From: Bidens hawaiensis
Taxonomy: Eukaryota; Streptophyta; Magnoliopsida; Asterales; Asteraceae
Length of the DNA: 64,000 bases
Direction: 5' to 3'
NCBI GenBank assembly: GCA_021521415.1
Contig: JAIQDT010002050.1
Span: forward strand, 248,001 to 312,000
Part shown: one piece after another, positions 1 through 11,537 of the stretch
Position numbering within the stretch: the stretch's first letter is position 1
Layout: each line of letters starts with the position of its first letter
Made by a program: the position numbers and the translations under genes
The notes under the pieces: generated by a model
The model's input: only the letters and a program-made list of their open reading frames with translations
Told to the model about the DNA's origin: nothing
The model's database searches: none

Positions 1-542
1 AAACAAATCATCGATCCTTGAAAACGAATATCTGTTCTTCACCGTAAGCTTGTTCAACTCAAGATAGTCTATACACATTCTCATACTTCCATCCTTTTTC
101 TTAACAAACAACACCGGTGCGCCCCATGGGGAAACACTCAGTCTTATAAAACCTTTATCAAGGAGTTCTTGTAGTTGGGACATCAATTCTTTCATCTCAG
201 ATGGCGCCAGGAGGTAAGGTGCTTTTGCGACATGCTGTGCTCCTGGTATTAAGTCTATATGAAATTCTACCTCTCGCTCCAGTGGCAACCCCGGAAGGTC
301 CTCAGGGAACACTTCTGGGTGGTCGCACACAACAGGAACATCTTTCACTTCCTTCATCGCTGCTATAGCTTTGACAACATACGCCAGGTAGGCACCGCAC
401 CCTCTCCTTAACAAACCCTCGGCTTTTATCATCAAAATGACATTAAGTCCTGAACTTTCTTTATCACCATAAACCATCACTATACCACCATCCGAGGATT
501 TTAACCTTATCAACCTACTCTTACAAACTATGGAGCCTCGAA
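1..542 (-). pseudogene. G pol fragment: protease-RT linker and N-terminal reverse transcriptase
   Basis: The minus strand reads through the conserved gypsy segment with a [13 protein letters not shown] motif, then an [24 protein letters not shown] RT entry block, and ends near the RIDDLF motif at base 1. These precede the RT palm, so the catalytic YxDD box is off the window. The frame changes relative to the upstream protease, which stops at 543 just after GMDWLS, so pol is frameshifted here. Family assignment is firm; activity is excluded for this copy. Confidence 0.8.
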
Positions 543-2117
543 CTAAGATAGCCAATCCATTCCCAAAACCACATCTAACCCTCCTAAGGTTATAACATAC
601 AGGGTAACAGAGCACTCACGTCCCTCTAACTCTATTTTACAATCCTTAACCATTCTCATTACTCTAACCGCGGTTTCACTAACGGTTTCTAAGGTAAAAG
701 TTTCAGGCAATTGAAAACATTTCATTTTCGCTAACTTACTAAATGTCGTAGCTGCAAAATTTCTATTTGCACCTGAATCAAACAATATAGAAGTGGAAAT
801 ACCGTTTACTAGAAACGTACATGTGACAACATCTGGGATCTGCTTGGCTTGTTCCTGAGTCAGCATGTAGGCCCTAGTCCTCGGCCTAGCCTGATCACCA
901 TCCTTTCTCTCATTTCCTCCAGCTTCACCACCCGTACAATCCCTCGCTAGGTGACCTGTCTGCCCACACCTGTAACACGTGGGCTTTGCATGGCAATCCT
1001 GAGCAAAATGCCCCATCTTACCACATTTGTAACAAGCGTTCGACCATAACCTGCATTCTCCACCATGGGATTTTCCACACTTATGGCACACATCAGAACC
1101 AGTGCCCCACTTGCACTCACCAGCGTGCATTTTTTCGCAAGTCTTACACGACTTCTTCTCCCACACCTTATGTCTCTTATCTCTAAGGTTCCATGATTGG
1201 GTATCGGGTCACTTAGCAGTAACAACCCATTTCTTCTCTTTCTTCCCTTCTAACACCACATCATCCACAGCCAGGTCATCGTAAACCATCTCTGCAAGTT
1301 CGACACCAGAGTCAAAGGTGCAGACGTTCAGTGGCAGTCCTCTTATGTAGCACTTGATCCTTTTAGATTCAGTATTAACCATGTCGCAAACCAACCTCGA
1401 TATGCGGTTGAACTCAGTGGTATACTCGCAGTGTTTCATCCTTCCCGCCTTCAGTTTCAAAAACCTAATTTCAGCCATCTCGACCTCAACATCGGTACAA
1501 AAACGTTTCATGACCATCTCCTTTAGGTCATCCCACCACATGGCCTTAATTTCTTCTCGAGTCTTCCTCTGCTCTACCGACTCCCACCAGTACATAACTT
1601 CATCTCCGAACGACTGGGTAGCATAACCCATTGCTTGGTCGGGACAACACTCGCTAATTCGGATAACCATGTCCATGGCGGTTATCCATTGGAGAGTAGC
1701 GATTGCATCCCCCAAACTAGTCAGCTTCGGTGGGTCGCAACCTTTGAACGACTTATAGTTACACCCACATCGTCCTCTCTTTCTCTCATTAACTTTCACA
1801 GATCAAACCTCACTCGAATCACCTTCCCCATCATAAGCTTTCTTAACATCATCCCCTGCCCTCTCAGCGGTCCTCACATGGCTTCCAGCCGACTTTTCAG
1901 GTTGCAGGTTTTTCACTGCAGCAGCTACAGCTTGAGCAATGACAACATGAACCGCATGATCAAGTTGATACCCCTCATTGCTTGGATTTTGCCCAGATGC
2001 ACTTCCTTCCTCACTAGTGTTTGTAACTGGATCTACAGAAGGTTCCCGGATAATACGTGGCCTACCACGACATCCAGTGCGACATCCTTATCCAGCAACT
2101 TTCCTAGCTCCAGCCAT
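543..2117 (-). pseudogene. G gag, nucleocapsid and aspartic protease, interrupted by stops
   Basis: Translation starts at an ATG at 2115-2117 (MAGA...), the same start as in the gag of element C. The gag core has the block GCNYKSFKGCDPPKL and a YWWESVEQRKT segment. It is followed by CCHC zinc knuckles CYKCGKMGHFAQDC and CYRCGQTGHLARDC, and a protease with active-site triplet DSGA and the GMDWLS end motif. Gag and protease stay in one frame but are broken by at least three stops: soon after the start (after about nine codons), near 1803, and near 1208 between gag core and knuckles. This was a gag-pro-pol reading frame of the Tekay type. C keeps the gag part intact and lacks everything after the knuckles. 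Confidence 0.85.
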
Positions 2118-2475
2118 TCGTATTCAATAAGGAAACACAAACGTCATCACTTAAGGAACTATTTAGTACAAGGATAGTAAGGCTAACAGGAAATAACATT
2201 GGCCAGCTTGATTAGCTGGTCACATTACTCTCCGTGTCTTATACATTTCCCTTTGTGAGTCCACTTGTGCTAGTTCTACTTTTAACAGTTAGACAATCAA
2301 ACAGTTCATATATACATATACTTCTATCTCTAGCAATTAAGCTAGCTTCCTTACACATTCTTGCATACACGTGAAATTAATCACATACTTTACCTTTACT
2401 TAGCTTGCTTGAGTGACACGTGATTTTCTCTGTTCGAGTCTAAGCATGTAGGATGCTTGATTCTGTCGAACTTAT

Positions 2476-2487
2476 GCTCTGATGCCA
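2476..2487 (-). promoter_or_regulatory. Primer binding site of element G
   Basis: The minus strand reads TGGCATCAGAGC three bases inside the LTR boundary. It matches the usual plant initiator-methionine tRNA primer site TGGTATCAGAGC with one change, and fixes the LTR/internal boundary at 2490/2491. Confidence 0.85.
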
Positions 2488-2765
2488 ACTTGTAAGGCCC
2501 TGGTCCTAGTGCCCTACTTTGGTGTTGGATATACACGGTTATGAATATCAGAGTAAATTAAAACTTTTCATGGAATAATCAACTTCAAACATATATTACA
2601 GAATCGTTCAAAGCCTTTCAATTAAACATTTTTTGCCTTTCTAATTAAAACATAAACCATAGTAACATCATGACATTTTCCTCAAGATGTCAGTGTCTTT
2701 AGTCCAATTCCATGTGTGTTCACTCAAGACAACTGTCTTAACCTATTCACCTGCGTGCATACTAA

Positions 2766-5359
2766 GGGGCTGTTTGGCAACTGCTAAACCGTTAAATGTT
2801 GAACTAGTAAGAGGTCTGAATGGTTAAGAGGCACTGAACCAGTAAGTGCTGAACCAGTTAAGTCTGTTTGGTTGGACATTTGAATAACTGAGCAAAATGA
2901 CTATCTTACCCCCTCTGAACTATTTGTGTTGAATGAAACACATCCTACTTTTTATAGCCCACCATGTTAGGTTTAATGTTGAAGTAGTTTCTATAACTTG
3001 TTCTCCATAGCCCATTCTGCTCTAACCATTCTCCGCTTGAACTGAAGGTTTTCGGTTTAAGGTTCCGGTTTAGTTTCGGTTTTTAGCATATGACGCATGC
3101 GCTTAAATTTGTGCAACTCGTCTATCTGTTGCTACGAGTCTACGAAACCTATTTCTATGAAGCAAAATATCACTATTTGAAGAACGACGCGCTATATATA
3201 ATCTGCCAAACATGCTCAAAACAATCTAGAGGTTTTTACAACAAATTGTCAGTTTTTACAACAACCAGTAAAGCATGAAACAAACATCAAATACAAACCG
3301 TTTACTACCCGTACATATAATTCTCTTAAATAGACTTTTTATCTAAAGGTGAAGTTGCATGTACTTGCTTGTCCTCCGCCACCTTTCTTTGGATCTCATT
3401 TTCCTCCCTCAAGTACTGATTAGACGCTTTCGTTAGGAACCTCGGAATTAGAAACCCGAACATATTGATTGAAAAATATGCTAGGTTTGATAACGCTAGA
3501 ACCCTTCCGAACCAGAACCATGCTATATCCTACTCCCAACATTTCACAAAACCAAAACATCATCAATTACAGTCACAAACATTTTAACACACAAATATAT
3601 TAATATGGGCTTGTAATTTCGGTATAGGTTGGTTCAGGTCAGTTTTAGGCTAAAACCGAACCAAAAACCAAAATCAGTTTTTAAATTTCTAACAATCGTT
3701 TGCTTTTGGTTTTTTGGTTTCCTGTTTCTTCGGTTTTACAAATATATTACTATCAGCCAAAATAATGAACATGCAGCTAAAATTTTTATTTAATAACTTG
3801 TTAAGTATACTAAAGTAATTTACATATTTATTAAACTTTTATAATTAACATAAAGAATATGAATTTATAAATTTTTTGTTTTTTTTGTTTTATTTATTGC
3901 AAAACCAAAACAAAACCATAACTCTCGTTGGTTTTGTTTTCGGTTTTTTCAGTTTCATCCACATCCATGTATATTACCTTGATTTCCGCTTGTGGAGAGA
4001 GTGACTTGTTGATCCACACATCTTGAACCCAACCCAATATAACAAAGATCCTCCTAACCATATACAACATGGGTACTAAAGCTCTAACAGGAGGCGAAAA
4101 TACTGACAGCCTGCTTATGACGTTTTCGGTTAGTATCTGACACTGCAACAAGAACAAATGCGGTGTTGTCGACTGCAATGCATAAAATAACCATACAAAA
4201 TAAAATAACCATACAGTTTGATGGTTACATTAATATGTGATAACTGAGAATACATAATTTTAGAAAACAGATCATACAATATCCATTATAATAATGTATG
4301 TTAATTAGACACATTTCTTTTGAGTAAATAGGCAATCAAGATTACTAAATGTGTTTGTACAACTAAAATCATGAAACAGTTCCAGCAAAAATGGCAATCG
4401 TTTATTTTCCAAATTTTCCCAACCAAAAACTATCTTGTACTTAAAGCATCGCTTTATAGTCAAAATCATGAGACAGTTGCAGCAAAAATTGACCCACAAT
4501 CAAAATATGCACTATCTTTTTTTGTTTTTTTAAATGCCCTTGTAATTCAAATCCTGGGACCCAAACCAACTGCATTTACGTTGAACCCAAAACCAAGATA
4601 TCAAAATCTTATAAAATACCCAAACTGCGCTTTGTAATCAAACGATAAAACATAAATTCCTTTAGTAATACCATGAATACTGAGGACTTCCTATTACTTG
4701 TGTTGGTCGTTTGGGTAGCATTTCTTATGTATTTGGACGAATTTTGTATTTTTGTTATGACATTTATATAAAGCTCATACCGTGAAATTAAACCGGAGCT
4801 AAACCGTTAGTAACGGTTCGGTTTGGTTCAGTTTAAAATTCCAATGGCTTGGTTTCGGTTTTTAATAATAAAAAACCGTTGCTGATGGTTTGGCTCTGGT
4901 TTGACCTAAAACCTGTCAAAACAACAAAACCTGGTTCGTATATAGTAATCATAATAACCCCAAAACCTAAACTAGATTTCTAGCAGGAAAGTTTTCAACC
5001 CTAATTGAACCAATTACTCTGCAAATTTGAACAAAAATCAGTTGGGAAACAAAAATTGACGAGGGTAGGGAGACAGAAATCGTATCGGTTGTGATTGGAA
5101 TCAGGCATAAATCGAGCGATGAAAGTGGTGGTGCGCGATGGTTTTTCGTCCAAAAAGAGATGAAGAAGAATGAACGATGTGTGGGCAATTAGGTCATCTT
5201 CTCATTCAGATCTCATTCAGCGATGTTATAAAACTGAATGGGTAATAGGCCCATCTAGCATTCAGATGTCATGTTGGAACGAAACAAACAATCTGAAGGT
5301 CTGAGTGAATCAGACTTCAAACACATTCAGACCTATTCAGATCTCAAACAAACACACCC
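2766..5359. mobile_element. PIF/Harbinger-type DNA element, non-autonomous, 2.6 kb
   Basis: Ends are imperfect terminal inverted repeats, GGGGCTGTTTGGC on the left and GGGTGTGTTTGTT as the reverse complement on the right. The 3 bp TSD TAA lies at 2763-2765 and 5360-5362. TTA/TAA duplications and GGG(n)TGTTTGG ends are typical of PIF/Harbinger elements. The related LTRs of C and D have the uninterrupted site (CATACTAAAAGTC or its complement), which confirms the insertion. The interior has only short open frames and no recognisable transposase or Myb-like protein. It is AT-rich with several CGGTTTTCGGTTT-like stretches (3040-3090, 3600-3740, 4790-4900). Confidence 0.85.
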
Positions 5360-5394
5360 TAAAAGTCATCTACGTTGAGCGAGTTCTAGTTAAT

Positions 5395-5470
5395 CAAGAA
5401 ATCCCTAGCAGGGTCCAAGGGGCGGCAACCCCTAGCGGGGTTCAAGGGGCAGAGCTCCCTGGCTGGGGTT
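5395..5470 (-). repeat. GC-rich mini-hairpin cluster in LTR G
   Basis: Consecutive short inverted repeats are visible: CCCTAGCAGGG, CCCCTAGCGGGG, GGGGCGGCAACCCC and CCCTGGCTGGGG, separated by TTCAA or TCCAA. Stem bases differ between units but mostly stay complementary. Confidence 0.7.
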
Positions 5471-5564
5471 AAGCTGCCAGGTTAGCTTGGAAAATTTTTA
5501 TTTTCACTAACTGTCTTAACAATAATTACATTGGAATTCTTAAACTATTATTTAATTTGCTAAC

Positions 5565-5940
5565 TCATTCGTTATAACGAATATCCTCTGATTAAGCGTC
5601 ATTCGTTATCCCATTTGTGATGGCGAATGGTTCCATTCGTTATAACGAATGGTTGATCTGGGACGAATAGCTAAAGCCATTCTTGCTTACCATACGACGA
5701 AAGAGGAGGCTCATTCGATACTAGAGCATACAGATGTAACGAATGACTTGATATGTTGTCCTAATTATGGTGAATGGGTAAATAACGAATGATGAGTGCC
5801 ATTCGTTAATTGATGAAGACGGATAAAGGGTTCATTCGTCATGAAGACACGCGAATGTATCCTATTCGCTATGTTTTTCTAACGAATGACCAATGAATCG
5901 CTCAGCATAACGAATGAGCATCAGTTCTTATCGAAAACTT
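5565..5940 (-). repeat. Dispersed CATTCGTTATAACGAATG-type motif array in LTR G
   Basis: Roughly twenty copies of CATTCGT or its complement ACGAATG occur in both orientations, sometimes fused as the palindrome CATTCGTTATAACGAATG. Solo LTR D has the same array at 25585-25980. It lies downstream of the LTR's TATA-like box in the sense direction, so it is probably transcribed. Confidence 0.8.
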
Positions 5941-6481
5941 TGAATCGGAGGTTAAAGTCAAAATTGATAAGAACACCCATCAGTCAACTGAACATAAATT
6001 TTAATTAGACCCCAAATCACCATGAAACAACATAAAATTGGCATCAATAGCCTCGTACAAGCAGCGCTAACAAACCCCAAGTATCCATTCGGACAAAAAT
6101 TCGTGTTTAAAAGGTGTTTTGATTGCTTTTTACATACGGTTCTTCATAACATCGATTAACCTATCAAATGTTAATGGATTGCACTGTGAATCAGTTCGTT
6201 TGATTCGTTTTTACCACATTCATATAGATCTAGGATTTCTTAAATGAACCTAACATAAATGAACAATTTCCCGTTATAAACGTACCTTTAATGAATCGAT
6301 TTTCACGAACATGATCTAATTTTGATATCGGTTTTGGCTCGTTACGACATTCTAGCACCAACAAGCTTGGGTTTTCACCTTTGGATCTTGGCTCGGGATG
6401 TAGGACTGTTTTTTTTTTTTTTTAAAGTGTAGGCTATGGTGTAAAGATGGATAAAAATGGAAAGAATTAGGGTTTAAGGGG

Positions 6482-6489
6482 TATTTATA
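6482..6489 (-). promoter_or_regulatory. TATA box of LTR G
   Basis: TATAAATA on the minus strand within AGTATAAATACC, about 160 bp inside the LTR start, the same context as TATAAATACC in LTR C. Its function as a promoter is inferred from position. Confidence 0.6.
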
Positions 6490-6649
6490 CTCCCTTAAGC
6501 CCATGGACCTAAGTCCCATTACCAATCCTTATTACATCTTTTAATGTCCAAGCCCACCCTCTTATAGTTTATTTAGCTAAATTGATACACGACACGTTAA
6601 TAACAAATGAATTGTTCTTTATTAATATTATCTAAAGCAGGATGTTACA

Positions 6650-7040
6650 TGATGACAAGCGAACACGTTTTGCTTCAAGTGTCTTTGAAAAACGGGCACT
6701 TACCTGGTGGGTTAAGGAAAAATCAACTCGTGGTGCCAAAATTGGCATGGCCTTGCCATGGAATGAATTGAAGGATATGATGACCAAGAAATTCCGCCCT
6801 CCAAATGAACTCATGAATTTTGAGATCGAGTTCTAGAACCTTAAATAAGAAAGTGGAGAGCACTCAGCTTACACTTCTCATTTCAATGAACTCAGTGTGT
6901 TGGTGCCTCATCTAGTTACCCCGTCATCGCGTGCCATCAAAAAGTATATTTTAGAATTACCAAGATAAGTTCATGACATTGTCTTGAGTAGTGCTCCCAA
7001 CGAACTTGGTGATGCAATTAACCTTGCTACAACTTTCTCC
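6650..7040 (+). pseudogene. Tekay-like gag fragment
   Basis: The plus strand encodes a broken gag core, recognisable from the ALTWWVKEK block, ALPWNELKDMM and, after stops at 6836 and 6846, LVPHLVTPSSRAI and LGDAINLATTFSE. These are motifs of the Tekay/Del type of gypsy gag, similar to the gags of A and B. The next coding sequence (from about 7130) is Athila-like, so this piece is either a separate fragment or one half of a recombinant gag. The left end is cut by insertion of G. Confidence 0.7.
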
Positions 7041-7133
7041 GAATACAGTGAATTATTTGTAAGTTTTTCCCAATAGGAGTATTCAAATAGGCCACGTAAC
7101 GGGAATTTCACTCTTGTCTCTAGTACACCCTCA

Positions 7134-8645
7134 TCAGCTCGAGGTGTGCATCAGGTTAATCTGGACACTAGTGTGGTTGCTGCTTTAGAGAACTTAACTC
7201 AAGAGATGAAAGAGATCAAAGCAAAGGTTGATAAATGTGGCTTTTGCAGCGGTGGCCATGGTACTTTAGAGTGCTCATTGATTAATCAAGAGGTGGATTT
7301 TATAGTTAGTGAGAGCATGTTCCCAAATGATTATAACAATAAAAACAATCCAAATTGGAACAACTACAAGAACCCAAATCAAGGAAATTCAAACCGGTGC
7401 CCCTCTTGTGCACCGCCTGGTTTGCAAGCTGCTTATAACCAAGGGCAAGGTCAGTATAAAGGGGGTTCTAATGTTCAAAGTTCAAGTAATGGGCATGATT
7501 TGAGTGGTGGAATGGGAATATTGGAAGAGATGATGCGGCATATTCTTGTTAGAGGTCAGTATAATGGGGGTTCTGATGTTCAAAGTTCAGGTAATGGGCA
7601 GGATTTGAGTGGTGGAATGGGAATATTGGAATAGATGATGCACCAGATTCTTGTTATAGATCAAGCCAATCAAAAGACTTTTGTCAAACATGATCTACTT
7701 TTGAAAAATCATTAGTCATCTACCTACAGAATTTCGTTGGTGATATTTCTCGGCGTTTGGATGAGAGACCCCCGGGACAGTTTTCAGGTTCTACTCAGCA
7801 GAATTCGGCCTCTCATTTAAAAGCAATTACTACTCGTAGCGGAAGGGTTTTGGGTCCCGCGGTAAACAAAGATAAGGTTGGAGTTGAAGATAAAAAAGTG
7901 GTGGATGAAGAAACAGATATGGAGGTTCCAGGGAAGGTACAAAACACCACACTATTTATTAAACGAAAAATAAAGATAAGCATCGAGAAGAAGTCGGCTG
8001 AAGTCCGGCCATCACATGTCATTGATCACTCTCGTGTCTCGTGTCCCGTGTCCTGCTTGCCTTAAGCCTCAAAAGTATACGAGAGAGTACATGCATTTTC
8101 TTGATATGTTCAGACAGTTGAAAATTAATCTCCCGTTCATTGAAGCACTCCAACATATGTCGAAGTTTGCGAAGTTTTTGAAAGATTTGTTGAAAAGAAA
8201 AGATCGTTTGGTGGAGGTTTTATCCATCCTTTTAGCAGGGATTGTTCAGCGATTGTGTTGAATAGGGTACTGGAAAAGTTGTCGGATCTGGGTGTGTTTA
8301 CTATTCCATTTTTGTTCGGTGTATACATGATGTATCAAGAGTTGGCGGATTTGGGGGCAAGTATTAATCTCATGCCATTTTCTTTGTATGAAGAGTTGGA
8401 GTTAGGCGAGCTTACACCGACTCGAATGTATTTGTCGTTTGCCGACCGCGAGGTTATAAGTACCCGCGAGGGATTATTGAAAATTTGCTAATAAGGTTGA
8501 CAAGTTCGTTTTTCCGGTGGATTTTGTGGTGCTTGATATGGAGTCCGACTAGAGGGTCCCCATTATTCTTAGTCGTACGTTTTTACATACCACAAAGGCT
8601 CTTATTGACGTTGTGCTTGAATATTTGCCAAATCATTTAGTTACC
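7134..8645 (+). pseudogene. Athila-like gag C-terminus and aspartic protease region
   Basis: The first part reads KVDKCGFCSGGHGTLEC followed by an Asn/Gly-rich stretch, as in Athila nucleocapsid regions. An internal duplication of GQYNGGS-DVQSS-type text spans 7450-7630, with a stop at 7634. Next come HLKAITTRSGRVL (about 7815), a degraded stretch, then the protease-like motif DLGASINLMP (about 8350) and a VDKFVFPVDFVVLDME block near 8500. These blocks and their order are characteristic of Athila pol. At least five frame changes or stops make it a pseudogene. Coding sequence resumes at 12524 after the LTR insertion. Confidence 0.8.
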
Positions 8646-8745
8646 TTAATTGCATCCTACCGACGTTCTAGTTGTAGAAAATATTAATGAATTGACAGCT
8701 ATATCGACTAATTTAGAACCACGGCTAAACAAACTCTTGTTTCAC

Positions 8746-8753
8746 TATAAATA
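8746..8753 (+). promoter_or_regulatory. TATA box of LTR H
   Basis: TATAAATA in the context CACTATAAATACG. It supports the plus orientation of the LTR; its function is inferred. Confidence 0.5.
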
Positions 8754-9056
8754 CGCAATCAAAACTCAATCAAACGACACCACACACGCATATTAACATC
8801 GTGACCTAAACCCCTCAAGCAATTGTGTCTTAGAAGCAGCCTAGCATCCCGTTCGAGGGCGAGTTGAGCCGAACCCTAATTTCCCCGTTCACCCTCAATC
8901 CTTAACAATTTTAGGTAATTGATATATGCAATAAAGTTATCTTTGATCAAATAACAGTAACCCCATATCAATTTTAACCAACAATAAACATTTAGGCCAA
9001 ACCCGATTCTAGGTTTTGTATTGGATTAGGGGAAGAACTGCAAATATGTTTTTTTT

Positions 9057-9184
9057 ATGGGCTTAAAAATCTAAACAAGTTAGACACTTGCCCTAGTGAC
9101 AGGTGCATGATTATTAAGTCACTTGAACCGACATGGGGCGTGCGTTCGAGTCTCTTAGGCCCAGTTTTTGAACTTTTATTTTTT
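9057..9184 (+). mobile_element. tRNA-derived SINE-like element
   Basis: A short non-coding unit with a box A-like CCCTAGTGACAGGTG and a box B-like GCGTTCGAGTC, about 45 bp apart, followed by a T-rich tail. It is flanked by the direct repeat AATATGTTTTTTT (from 9043 and from 9185). A pol III promoter pair plus a 13 bp TSD and T-rich end fits a plant SINE. It inserted into LTR H. The family is not identified. Confidence 0.65.
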
Positions 9185-9474
9185 AATATGTTTTTTTGTC
9201 AATTTTTGATATTAATACTTGGTTATAACATTTAATAAATTTTGTTTTTGAGAAACCGAACATCCAGCTGTCTGTTTTCTTGTCTTTGGACGTCTCTTAA
9301 CCTTTTAATATGTGTGTGTGTGTACACAATATATATGTGTCCTTAAATAAAGAAAAAAAAGGTATAATAAATATGATAAATATATTTATACCACTCTCTT
9401 AGCGAATCGAATCATATTAAAGGTTCAAGATAAATCTTTCATATAACCTTTACGCTAATATATATATATATATG

Positions 9475-11537
9475 TGTGTGTTTAAGTTTAAGAAAGAAAT
9501 CAAATTATTGCAAGAAATGACAGAAATGAATATGAGCCACTAGTTTTATTTTAGGTTTTAAATATTTAAAAATAAATAAAAAAGATGTAAATGCAACAAT
9601 AAATGTGCTCTCTCTCTCCAATTAATACAACTAAATTAACCATAATAAATATCTCTAATTAATATATAGGGAGAGAATCATGAGAGAACTTCATTTTATG
9701 GAGAGAACTAGAGAACTAATAATGAAGTATTTTTAATTTAATTAAAAAAAATTAAAATTTTTTTTCTTTCATCATTCTTATATGTTGTTATTCTTCACTA
9801 CAAAAAAATATAAAAATGAAAAAAAAATAAAAAAAAATTAACGTTGTAATGCATATATGCAATACATCGACTTTTTTTATAATGCATATGTGCAATAGTA
9901 TGCATTTTGATATTTAAAATAGTGTTGAATAGCATATATATAGTTGTTTGTATTGTATATTTTCAATAGTGTTATATTATATACAAAAATTAAAAAAAAT
10001 CGATATAATGCATATGTGCATTAGTGTTGTATTACATATATGCAATAATGTGTTTTGCATACAATTATTAATGTCGTATTTGCATATATTCAATAGTGTG
10101 TATTAGATAATGTATTTGTGTTGTATTATATGCAATAAAACACTATTTTATATAAAAAAAAATACACATTAATGCACATACGCACTACATCGACGATTTT
10201 TTTATTATTTTTTTAGGAACAATATCATCTTATTAGAAGGACGAAAGAAAAAAAATCACAAAAGAAGTTTTTAAAAATAGTTAAAATAAATATTTACTAG
10301 TTCTCTGGTTCTCTCTTTAAAAGGAGTTCTCTCTAGATCCCACCCCTTAATATATATCTAACTAATTTAACTATAATAATTAAAAAGATAAAAACACTAC
10401 TTTAGTTTTATTTTTTATTTACACATTCTTCATTTTATTCAACATAAATACAATTTATTCATATAATACTATTTCTTTATATTAAAAAAGTAATTTGCAC
10501 TCAATATATTAGCATATATCAACGTATTTAAGTTCAATAAATATACAACCTACACAAAGTTATATAACCTACACTTGTTTTGTGCAATAAAAACGTACAA
10601 CATACAAAAAGCATATAACTTACATACGTAATTCGACATCAACAATTATATAAACTACACAAAGATACACATACCCTACACATGCGTAGGTTATATGTTT
10701 TTCGTATATAAGCTATATGTTTTCTTATTCTTAAAACAAGTGTAGGTTATATGTTTTTGTGTAGGTTGTATATTATTTATTGACAGTTAATGCAACCATA
10801 TGTAAGATAGTTTTTTGTATTATTCATCACAATGTAACTATGTGTAGATGGATATTGATATGTTATATTTGAAGAAATTGGTTTTGAAAAGAAATTAATG
10901 TATGAAAAAATTGTATTTGTGTAAGATAAAATTTTCGTGTGTAGGTTATATGATTTTTGTGTGTAGGTTATATGTTTTCGTGTGTGTAGGTTATATGTTT
11001 TCGTGTGTGTGTGTATTTTATTGATGATGAATTTTGTGTGTAGGTTAAATGTTTTTCGTGTGTAGGTTATGTTGTCTTATTCTTAGAACAAGTGTAGATT
11101 ATACGCTTTTGTATAGGTTGTATGTTTTCTGTTGATATCTAATGCAAACACATGTAAAATTGTGTTTTGGTATTATTCATCATAATGTAAGTATGTATTG
11201 ATGGATATTAATATATTGAGTTGGAAGAAATTAGTTATGGATAGAAATAAATTTTAATGTATGAATAAATTATACTTGTGTAGGATAAAAATCCAAGAAA
11301 CAAAAAGTAAGTTATAAAAATAAGTGAGTTCTTAATATTTTCTAATTATAATAATTTAATTAGTTATATTAATTAAATAATTAAGTATTATGGTTTATTA
11401 GTTATATTAATTGAAGAAAGAGAATAATTAATAGTTTATTTATTTAGCTTTAAGCATTTAAAAATTAAAATAAAACTAGTGGTCCATATTCATTTCTTAC
11501 ATTTCTTGCAATAATATTATTTCTCTCTTGAACCATC

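Larger units (their letters stand above)
1..6649 (-). mobile_element. Ty3/gypsy LTR element G, Tekay-like, partial (runs off left edge)
   Basis: Read on the minus strand, the order is 5' LTR (2491-6649), primer binding site (2476-2487), gag from 2117, nucleocapsid and protease, then the start of reverse transcriptase at base 1. This is the gag-PR-RT order of Ty3/gypsy elements; integrase and the 3' LTR lie outside the window. Gag and LTR ends resemble the gag-only element C at 53337-61439, so G is the best candidate here for a pol-bearing relative of C. It sits next to a plus-strand gag fragment starting at 6650, so it inserted into older retrotransposon DNA. The TSD cannot be tested because the other end is missing. 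Several in-frame stops show this copy is dead. Confidence 0.9.
2491..6649 (-). repeat. 5' LTR of element G (split by a Harbinger-type insertion)
   Basis: The plus strand starts TGTAAGGCCC and ends GGATGTTACA, so on the minus strand the LTR reads TGTAACATCC...GGGCCTTACA, the same ends as LTRs C and D. Removing the 2594 bp insert and one TSD leaves about 1.56 kb. A TATA-like TATAAATA (minus strand, 6482-6489) lies about 160 bp from the LTR start. Downstream of it in the sense direction lie an array of AACGAATG-type palindromes (5565-5940) and GC-rich mini-hairpins (5395-5470), then the block shared with C and D that the Harbinger-type element interrupts. Confidence 0.85.

Noticed and set aside
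1635..2177. Plus-strand reading frame of 180 residues
   Set aside because: Antisense of the G gag N-terminus, low-complexity Ser/Thr-rich.
3090..3278. Transposase fragment in the Harbinger-type element
   Set aside because: Sixty-two residues without DDE or Myb-like motifs; AT-rich chance frame.
9080..9160. tRNA gene on the plus strand
   Set aside because: Only promoter boxes resemble tRNA; no cloverleaf, and it is flanked by direct repeats.
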